DNA from: Kappaphycus alvarezii
Taxonomy: Eukaryota > Rhodophyta > Florideophyceae > Gigartinales > Solieriaceae
Assembly (NCBI GenBank): GCA_002205965.3
Contig: NADL03000590.1
Coordinates: 439,001 to 503,000 of the forward strand
DNA length: 64,000 nt
Reading direction: 5' to 3'
Of this stretch, positions 56,914 through 64,000 are shown piece after piece. The notes under the pieces are model-generated. The model was not told the DNA's origin, did no database searches, and worked only from the letters and a program-made list of their open reading frames with translations. Position 1 is the stretch's first letter. Every line of letters starts with the position of its first letter. Position numbers and translations under genes: made by a program.

Positions 56914-58300
56914 TTAGGGAGCCGGCTCTGAGCGTACTACCCACTGACTCGCCAGACAGCTATCGACTCCGGTTAGCAGGAGCTTTTGCAATGCTCCGTT
57001 GCCCTGCACCTTAGAAAGATCATCGGCGGGATTATCAGCTGAGCTTACAAGTCCAATGTGAGTGATTTCTTTTATCTTGTAGGCTTGGCGAGTAGCGCAT
57101 ATATATATCATCAAGCGTTTCTCGGTAGTATGCTGCCACCTCGCAACTGCATCGAACAGTTATTTGGAATCAGTGAGACAGTCAAGAGGAATTTTGACGC
57201 CTAGCATACGTTCTAAGTTGTGTTTGATTAGAAATGCCCTGTCGAAGCCGTCGGAAAAAGCATAGACCCTTCCTCCCATAATCGACCTGACGACACGTTT
57301 GGACTTCTTACTAGAGTATTACAAGACGTGTGCATTCCCCGAGTTGTCTTCGAGCAAAATCAGGAACCAAATTTGTGATGATAAATCGTCATAAGTCGCA
57401 AACGCGACGTCTGCGTACATCTTCATCCGGATTGAGGCAATGTCTAGCGGTTTATGTATTAGCCCAGCATCTTGAGTTCGCTTTGCTCACTGACTGCCTT
57501 GTTGTACTCCGTTAACTTATCACTTGAGAATGAAGTCTCTGTTACTTGAGCTGCCCGGTTATTAGGCCAACATAGCTCGGAACGAGTGTTTGACATCCAA
57601 GCTAATGACGCTCAATACTTCCGGAACCCATCGAAGGTGCAAGTATCAGGTGCGGTCTGAAGCCGCATCGCATGTCGCTTTTGGGTCATCTTGAATTCAC
57701 CTGGCCGGATGGTTTTGATCACAGTTCCGAAAAAATCGGAGTTGTCGTACACCCTTGGCTTGGAATCAAACATCTCAAGAGTTTTCTTAGTCATCTCCTC
57801 GAACCTTTTGTTCCCAGCATGGATTTTGTCATCAACATAGATTGCAATAACTCCTTCTAGCTCTCCATCAGAAATTTTGAGGTACATTGCGGGGTCGCTC
57901 TGGCTTGGGGACATTCCGAGGTCTTTGTCGGCATGTAGATGGATGGTGAAACCCCATTAGTCACCTGCATCGCACGTACCGTAGAGAGGCTTCAAGGTAG
58001 CTATTAATCTGTTCGGGATATCCCCCGGAGCTATCTACGACAGCCTTAGCCCGGTCCTTACCCTATAGGAGTTTCGCCGCGACTCTCCCCAACAAGCCTC
58101 AACAGCCATTCCAAAAACTAATCACGTCCGACTAGTTCCTAGTAATGTATCACCTCCAGTATTAAGTTCCTCAGGCTTCAGCAGTTCCAGGAGTTCTTCA
58201 TTTGTTACACCAAGAATATCAACGTCCTCCTTCTTCGGTAGGATGAATACCCTCCTTGTCATCGGGTCCTTACTCTACACATACGCTTGGTTCATGTCAT
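56914..58300 (-). pseudogene. E3 reverse transcriptase C-terminus and RNase H
   Basis: The block ELLKP (near 58185) is interrupted by a 190-bp repeat, and RT resumes at LKPLYGTCDAGD (near 57990-57960). YVDDKIHAGNK near 57830 carries the intact catalytic box. RNase H retains DCLTDSK near 57170 and NPADDLSK near 57030 and ends QWVVRSEPAP. Multiple stops. Confidence 0.85.
57993..58182. repeat. 190-bp repeat, copy A, inside E3 reverse transcriptase
   Basis: Aligns without gaps to 62152-62341, with about ten differences by eye. In RT it is flanked by TGAAGCC on both sides, as if that target were duplicated. No coding potential. Confidence 0.85.
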
Positions 58301-59745
58301 GAGAGAAGACTATGAATCCCTTAATGACTGCGAGAGAGAGTATGAGCCGGATGGAGGAGGAACGAAGCGTAGATACCTTGTGCATCATGAAAGGCTTGTC
58401 CTTGTCTTTGTGACCCTGAGCAATGTATCGTGCCTTCGCCTTCTCGTCCTTGATTCCGATGTTCTTTAGAGACAGTACGAATATGCCCCCAAGAATGTTG
58501 GCGTTTGGAGGGACGTGGGACTTGTGTATGACTTTGCACACCTTGCGTTCCTTAAGCCCGCTGATCTCTTGTAATTTGGCGGCTTTAAACGATTCGTCGT
58601 CTCTCCGCGGGTCTAAGCGAGACAGTAACTCTGTAATGTGTATGCCTGCGTAGTCGAGTGTTGATGGTGTATCATCCAATGCGTCTTGAATCCTTCTTTT
58701 GTCTCTATTTGCCTGCTGCATTTGGCCCAACATATCTATGAGTTCTTCTCCTTCATTTTCATCACCTGTGTTACCGAGTCCTATATCTGGAGCTGTGTCC
58801 GCGATGGGGACGCTTGTGTTCTCTTCCTCAGCGAGTTGGTTTTCAGGTTCTGTGACGACCTTCGGGATGATTGCGCTGAGATCCTCGATGGGTGGTGGGC
58901 CGTTGCTTTCAATAAAATGCTTGACCTTGTCAATTGACGCTCGGATGATGCGATCTCCACTGTCCAATGATAGCATTTTACCTTGAATTTTTCTAACCAC
59001 GGAGGGTCCAACCCATTTAGCGGTAGGCCTTTCTCTGTACATCAATATTTCTTCCCCAACTGGGAACGATCGGTCTGCTGCGCTAGACACGTTAGTGCGA
59101 AGGGCTGTGTGTAACTTTGCTTGATGAGAGATCCTTACCATTTCCTTTCAAGCTTCAGTCAGCATCTTTATCCGCTTATTGTGGTCTGGGAGATCCTTTT
59201 GTATAAATGGGATGCGAGGTAGGACTCCAAAGACCAGTAGAGTCGGGACCAATCCGGATGGCCCAGCTGTGTCCTTGATTGCCTTCACTGCAAGTTTTAG
59301 GGCCAAGTCGCGGTTAATGTTCGTGTCTTCGGTCATAATTTTGTTGAAGATGCGTCGGAGGAATGAGTGTTATCTTTCTCCAACGCCAAGTGCATTGTGA
59401 CTCTCCATTCCCGAAGACTGTTCCGATATTCCAGCAGCTCGCAGCAAGCTTTTCCATTCCGAGGAATCAAACTGTGGTCATTGGTCAACAGAGATGTTAT
59501 CTGGAAATCCTAGGTAGGTGGAGACCCATATTTTCATGAATGCGTTCCATACTTTGGCCGTGGATTCCCCTTCTAAGAAGCATCTTGCACCAAACTTCTT
59601 GTCTTTATCGACAACGTGTAGAACTGCGCCTTGTGCAAGCTTCATAAGGTCTAGGCACACTGTTAGGTTGAAAACACAGTCATGGTGGGGTGCAGATACT
59701 CGGAATCTGTGATGGGCGTCTCCTTCTCTTTGACATAGCTCGCAA
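58275..59745 (-). pseudogene. E3 integrase and start of reverse transcriptase
   Basis: Integrase: first Asp in CLDLMKLAQGAVLHVVDKD (near 59650), second Asp in ISVDQ (near 59485) followed by a stop, Glu in LGVGER (near 59385) followed by TAA. LVPTLLVFGVLPRIP near 59225 is the post-core block. The chromodomain-like GPSVVRKIQGK near 58990 precedes the linker. RT begins near 58560 (LKERKVCKVIHKSHVPPNAN) and reaches SHDMNQAYV at 58280. Confidence 0.85.
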
Positions 59746-59759
59746 GCGGCCGTAATGCG

Positions 59760-60700
59760 TTAGATATCCTTCATGAGCGCCGGTGAGGTGGAATCAGGGT
59801 CAGCATGTTTGATGATTGCGTAGAGCTTCCTAAGATGTGGATGGTGAAAGTGGCGATGTACTTTGCGTAGCTCGGAAGATTTTAAAAACACATTTACACA
59901 CCATTCGATGTACATGTGACTGCTTTTTCTCACCAACGGAAGGGTCCATCCGTCTGCTTTGGAGTATGCAGCATCTTCGGCGAAGTCTAGGACCATTTTG
60001 AACTGCGTGAGTATGTCGAGGCCGAGGAGCAGTGGGACGTGTACGTCGACAACTTCAGCCACAAAGGACATGAAGTAGTTGTTGCATACCGGGATTCGGA
60101 TTGGTATGTGTCCCATGCCCTGGTGCCTGGATTCGCCAAACGTGAGCAAAAACTTCTTTCCCTTAAGTAAATTCGGAAGATCAACATTAAGAAGCCTGCC
60201 GTATGCTTCGGCTTGAATACTTCCGATCACTGTCTTCTCTGCGCCTGAGTCAATGCATCTTCCCTGAAAGGTCTTCTCTGTAGGAGGCTCCCATGATTTC
60301 GACATAACGAATATCTCATGTGGGTCAGAGTCTGTTTCTGTATAGAGCTCGTGGAGTCCCGTTACAGGAGGGTCGGGATTTTCTGCTTTATATTCGCCTC
60401 GAAGTGCCGCCTGGAATATTTCGACGTCATCATCATCATCTTCTTCGCCTGCCCCGTCTTCGTATTGAGGTCCGTCCAGCTGATCGCAAAGTTGCGCGAG
60501 AACCATGTGCACCGAGTGCTTTTTAGAGTCCTTCTTGCGGTAGTACTCAAGCTTCATGGCAGCAACCCTGGCAGCATTCAGCGGTCGCGGGCAATCTTTG
60601 AGCATATGCCCTGGTTCTCCACAGTTGAAGCAGCCAGCGATGTCGAGAGGCTTACCTGGCATTTTGCGGGGCTGCTGGAGCCGTCGATTGACGCTTCTTG
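59760..60700 (-). pseudogene. E3 zinc knuckle and aspartic protease
   Basis: The canonical zinc knuckle CFNCGEPGHMLKDC (near 60590-60635) is followed by an acidic linker. The protease has CIDSGAEKTVIG (near 60225-60260) and LLLGLDILTQFKMVLD. The HRHFHHPHLRKLYAII pre-integrase block is at about 59815-59862. Open over 300 codons, ending in a TAG at 59760-59762. Confidence 0.88.
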
Positions 60701-60905
60701 GGTTGAAACTATACCTGCCTTGTCTGGCATAGTGTATCCCGATATTGGTACTGTTGTATACGTGGCTTCGTCCAAGTACATTATCCGTCGCGATCGCCAG
60801 CTTCGCTTACTTATCCAGCTGGAGCGCGGCCACCAGCTTACCATAAAGCATTTGGAATGAGAGATTGTCGGTTGCGACACGGCTTAGCGGCTCACGCGAC
60901 CATGG

Positions 60906-61787
60906 TTATCCGACTGTAGCGTTTCGCAAGAACTCGATCCTGTGCGAATCTCCGCGGTGGGATGCTGGTACCTGGCGAGATAGCTTCGTTATCTGCTTGT
61001 ACACCTTCGCAAGAGCAAGCGAGACTTCAAGGCAATTCTTAACAAGTTCCGAAACGCGTAGGGTATTAAGATAGTTTTTCACTCTGGTCTGTCTCATGGG
61101 CGAATTGTACTCTTGGTTGATCATGTCCACAGCTTGCGCGAAGGTCTGGGCATAGGTTTCTACCTCCGCGAGATAGAATTGACTCGCATCCTTCGAAAGC
61201 AAGTTATGGAGGTATTGGAGCTTTTGCGTGGGACTTAGGCCACAGTCCCAGGCAATTTGTGAGTACTCGTCCACGAAGTCCATCCAGCACTCGCCGAGGT
61301 CGCTAAAAAATTTCTTGTCCGAGTCCTTGAGCCACATAGCAACATTGTGGGTGAGCCTACCTCCATCTTTTACACCCTGTACTTCGTTTCCAACCGAGTC
61401 GCGAGTTTCTATAACTGTAGGCTCCTGACATTGCAGGTTGGGTCGAACTTTACGGCCGGCGGCGACGATGAGATTAGCAATTTGAACAGCGGGGTCCCAG
61501 TCCTCTGCTTCGGGGTAGAGGCCGTGAGCCAGCGTGAGTATGATTCTTCTCGAAGAATGCTGCGGAATGTTTGCACCTCTAGCATTGAGGAAGTTTCGCA
61601 GTTCTACCCATACAGAAGGGAGATCGTATATCTCTTGTGCGAAGAGGTTCGCAGGCGGGAATAATTCTGCAATCATTTCCCGAAGTTGTTCTCCCTGAAG
61701 GTCCGGATCTAACGGTCGGATTGAGACAATGAAACTATTTTGAGCACTAGTAAGTGAAGTCAACTCGCGAGCAGTGATAGACTTCAT
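60906..61787 (-). CDS. E3 Gag N-terminal part
   Basis: Open for 293 codons from a good ATG at 61787. Contains FSDLGECWMDFVDEYSQIAW and LSPTQKLQYLHNLLSKDASQ, which resemble E2 Gag (MQRADFFINC...), as well as EFLRNATVG at the end, matching the NYLRKAATE block of E2. It stops at 60906, before the zinc knuckle, which continues in another frame at about 60700. Confidence 0.8.
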   Translation of the reverse strand: MKSITARELTSLTSAQNSFIVSIRPLDPDLQGEQLREMIAELFPPANLFAQEIYDLPSVWVELRNFLNARGANIPQHSSRRIILTLAHGLYPEAEDWDPAVQIANLIVAAGRKVRPNLQCQEPTVIETRDSVGNEVQGVKDGGRLTHNVAMWLKDSDKKFFSDLGECWMDFVDEYSQIAWDCGLSPTQKLQYLHNLLSKDASQFYLAEVETYAQTFAQAVDMINQEYNSPMRQTRVKNYLNTLRVSELVKNCLEVSLALAKVYKQITKLSRQVPASHRGDSHRIEFLRNATVG

Positions 61788-61995
61788 GAACTGCAGTGGT
61801 AAATCATCTTCCTCAGGTGTGCTGGGACCTGGTAGCGACGTTGTCGATGTTGATTCTCCCGAGGGCTACAGTAGTATGGCTAATGTCAGCACGGAGACTA
61901 AAAAGAGATACCAGCAGAGATAAGCAGCTTCCCGATTGTCCGTTCGAACCGGGCCTTGTGATCTCGAGTAAAGGTAGGAGGGTTCGACCCTGGGC

Positions 61996-62063
61996 GGCCA
62001 GTCCCCTACTGGCGGAGGGTTCAGGGTACTCCGACCATTGGCGACCGGTCCCCTACCGGTGGA
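61996..62063. repeat. Tandem hairpin repeat in the E3 leader (47-bp period)
   Basis: Two units 47 bases apart, each with a perfect inverted repeat: CCAGTCCCCTACTGG and CCGGTCCCCTACCGG. The second differs from the first by paired changes on both arms, which keeps the stem intact. It lies about 210-280 bases upstream of the Gag start. Confidence 0.85.
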
Positions 62064-62151
62064 GGATTCGGGTACTGACCCTTGGCACGGAGTCGCCCCC
62101 ACTCCGGAGAGGGAGCCATTTTCAGCAGTCTAACCAGGCACAGGCCTAGTG

Positions 62152-62341
62152 CAAGGTAACTATTACTCTGTTCGGGATATACCCCGGAGCTATCTACGAC
62201 AGCCTTAGCCTGGTCCTTACCCTATAAGAGTTTCGCCGCGACTCTCCCCAGCAAGCCTCAACAGCCAGTCCAAAAACTAATCACGTCCGATTAGTTCCTA
62301 GTAATGTATCACCTCCAGTATTAAGTTCCTCGGGCTTCAGC
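62152..62341. repeat. 190-bp repeat, copy B, in the E3 leader
   Basis: Same orientation and exact length as copy A at 57993-58182. On one side it shares GCTGAAGCC with the RT site of copy A. Confidence 0.85.
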
Positions 62342-62889
62342 TCTAGCTGCGTGGATGAGCTTCAATGCACTTAGGAAACGATAAAGAGATAATCCACCCT
62401 GGTCCACACGTAATATGCCAGTAGACTGTGCAGCAATTATTCGGGAGTGTCTTGAACGAAGCGAACTGCAATCCCCTCTCGAAAGAGTAGTCATATAGAC
62501 GGGGGTTTAGTCGTTAGGACCACTTCCCCTGGGACTTCCCTCCTTGCCTGGGCGATTGAAGTGACTGCAGGCGGCAGCTCACAGTATGTGACGTAGGATT
62601 TGCTCCCTGAATAACTGTACCCTGTGGTGCGCAGGGCGTTAACAGCTTCAGCCCACCGACAACACCGGATCACGCACAATCGTCGACTGCTGCCCCACCA
62701 AGCCAAACAACACTCCACGCAAGACCAGAACTTCAGCGAGCTTCGTTCAAGTGTGCAGAAATATAGCTGCAAGAGTAGCAACCACCGCTGATATGTGAGC
62801 CAACAAATCCTTTTAGCAACCAGGGGCCCAGCAACCACTGGCCACAGGTGCTGTCAACAACCAGCAAAAAACAACAACAGAACACAAGC

Positions 62890-63190
62890 ACCAACAGCCC
62901 CGATTACAGTAGTGAACAATAGCGATCAACTGCAAACAAAAGAACCCACAGCTTTGACAACAGTAGTGACCAACGGCAGTCAGTTGCAAACATAAGCACT
63001 CGCGACCTCAGCAACATTAGTGGGAAACGGCAGACGGCCGACAACCAACAGCAGCCAGCAGTAGTGAACGACAACCACAGGCAACCGCCAACCAACAACA
63101 ACCAGCAGTAGTGAGCGATACAACAGACAGCAGTAGTGAGCGACAACAACAAACAACCGACAATCGGCAGACAACGACCGACAATCAACA
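62890..63190. repeat. CAGTAGTGA-containing imperfect repeats in the E3 leader
   Basis: At least six CA[GT]TAGTG[AG] units (near 62905, 62960, 63016, 63060, 63106 and 63130), each followed by CAAC-rich sequence. Non-coding; it lies between the 5' LTR and Gag of E3. Confidence 0.7.
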
Positions 63191-63444
63191 ACCAGCAGCA
63201 ACAGGGCCAACGGACTCTGCTGTACAAAAAACGATCTCAGCAGCACAAACCAATTGGGGATTGAAGTTTTTGGGTGGGGGGAAGGGGTGCAGAAGTGCGG
63301 GGGTAAGTGGGAGGGGAATGGGGGTGAAGAAGTTCGGGGTAAGTGGGGGAGGAATGGGGGTGAAGAACGGAGGATGGAGTGCCGGCGCGGGGAGTTTGAC
63401 GTGGTGTCGAGAGACGAGTGCGTCGGTACGACGTTACTGATTAG

Positions 63445-63729
63445 TGTGATCGTACCGCGTTGTTCGCGGACATGCCTTCGACCGACCTGTTGTCTCGGTG
63501 AGCGCGCTTTCAGTCGACGGAACAACGCGGGCGAGATGGTTCAACGAACAACACACGACGAAAACGAGAAGGGCGAGAGCCTCCCAACTCGCCACGGCCG
63601 CCGTCTGTATTTATTGGAGGCATCGACGCTCAGAGCGACGAGCACTGTAAGGCGTAAAAAAATGGTAAAAGACTAAACCTAAAAAACAAGTCGTTTGAAT
63701 TAACAGTGCTCTCTTCCCGTCGATTCACA
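63445..63729 (-). repeat. 5' LTR of E3
   Basis: Near-identical to 56611-56896, with perfect TGTGA/TCACA ends. Confidence 0.95.
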
Positions 63730-64000
63730 GACAGCGTAGCAATTACAACTGTATACTATACAGTGTATTACGCACTGTAAGAAGTAGGCGCACGTCGATC
63801 GATGCCACTGTAATGGCATCGACTCGTTGGGTGCGCGGGTATCTACCGTTAGTATCGCCGTCGTCCGTCGTACCACCCCACACCCAACGATTATCATCAA
63901 AAGAAGTTTAAGCAGCGTACACAGTTGTCCGCTGCACTGCCGGGGCGTCCGCCGGGGCGTCCGCCCCGGCCCTTCTCATTAAAACCTTCCTTTATTTCAA
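63730..64000 (+). repeat. Remainder of the E2 3' LTR, running off the window
   Basis: Begins with GACAG, the right copy of the E3 target duplication. It then continues the LTR from CGTAGCAATTACAAC, matching 49644 to about 49893. Contains one extra CGTCCGCCGGGG-type duplication near 63940-63965. Confidence 0.9.

Larger units (their letters stand above)
56611..63729 (-). mobile_element. Complete copia retrotransposon E3, nested in the E2 3' LTR
   Basis: LTRs at 56611-56896 and 63445-63729 (286 and 285 bp) have perfect TGTGA/TCACA ends and a 5-bp duplication GACAG. On the minus strand: a 1.66-kb leader with repeats and hairpins, Gag, canonical zinc knuckle, protease, integrase, RT and RNase H. 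It has no antisense ORF. Several in-frame stops, and a 190-bp insertion in RT, make it inactive. It inserted after E2. Confidence 0.95.
49629..64000 (+). mobile_element. Ty1/copia retrotransposon E2, 3' LTR split by nested element E3
   Basis: The 5' LTR begins at 49629 and the internal gag-pol runs to 55212. An antisense ORF (55215-56300) follows, then the 3' LTR starts at 56596, is interrupted after 15 bases by E3, and resumes at 63730 to the window end. Joining 56596-56610 to 63735-64000 reproduces 49629 to about 49893. E2 is the better preserved relative of E1, with the same domain order and the same antisense ORF, but shorter LTRs (about 335 bp against 529). Confidence 0.9.

Noticed and set aside
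61940-61995. tRNA-like GTTCGA motifs in the E3 leader
   Set aside because: Two GGTTCGA-type boxes are present but no cloverleaf with acceptor and anticodon arms could be drawn.
62980-63525. 181-codon minus-strand open frame in the E3 leader
   Set aside because: Lies over the leader repeats and 5' LTR; Pro- and Val-rich product with no domain.

Overview
The window is nuclear DNA of a eukaryote. It holds four recognisable, largely intronless housekeeping or signalling genes in a gene island at about 15.5-33.3 kb. One further small gene, carrying a single 71-bp intron with good splice sites, lies at 39.3-39.7 kb. Large blocks on both sides (1-14.4 kb and 37-64 kb) consist mostly of transposable elements. 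Compact intron-poor genes between TE-rich blocks, together with this mix of copia, gypsy, Harbinger and Tc1 elements, would fit a florideophyte red alga such as Chondrus. That placement is an inference and not proven from the sequence.

Layout. 1-1340: degraded copia gag-protease (minus). 2861-10144: copia element E1 with 529-bp LTRs, a badly decayed gag-pol, and a better preserved antisense ORF between pol and the 3' LTR. 10225-13192: complete PIF/Harbinger element with 18-bp TIRs, a TTA target duplication, a DDE transposase and a convergent Myb/SANT-like ORF. 13.4-14.35 kb: gag remnant. 15532-16718: PA2G4/EBP1-like gene. 23292-26326: four-KH FUBP-like RNA-binding protein. 28220-30035 (minus): PH domain plus CAMK-type protein kinase. 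31929-33248 (minus): RING-H2 E3 ligase. 37127-38659: Tc1/mariner element with long TIRs. 39304-39712 (minus): small spliced gene. 40.4-40.6 kb: second Tc1 remnant. 41.4-45.2 kb: decayed Ty3/gypsy element. 46.4-46.7 kb: copia integrase scrap in AT-rich DNA. 49629 to the window end: copia element E2, whose 3' LTR is split by a complete younger copia element E3 (56611-63729, minus) with a perfect 5-bp duplication GACAG.

Most interesting system. The two diverged copia elements E1 and E2 both carry, on the strand opposite gag-pol and between RNase H and the 3' LTR, a homologous accessory ORF of about 280-360 codons. The two products share a Cys motif ([ND]C[LV]xAS) and, about 90-100 residues later, a His motif (HCV[VA]IDA). 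This is the Cys-then-His order of papain-fold or OTU-like cysteine peptidases. In E1 this ORF has a single stop codon while gag-pol has many lesions.

Other signals. All four island genes have a C/T-rich leader before the start codon and a G/T-rich tail after the stop on the coding strand, in both orientations. A palindromic GTACAGTAC/GTACTGTAC motif recurs through intergenic DNA. The conserved host genes are broken by about 15 single-base frameshifts, mostly at short homopolymers, so draft-assembly undercalls are the likeliest explanation. All 'pseudogene' calls should be read with that in mind.
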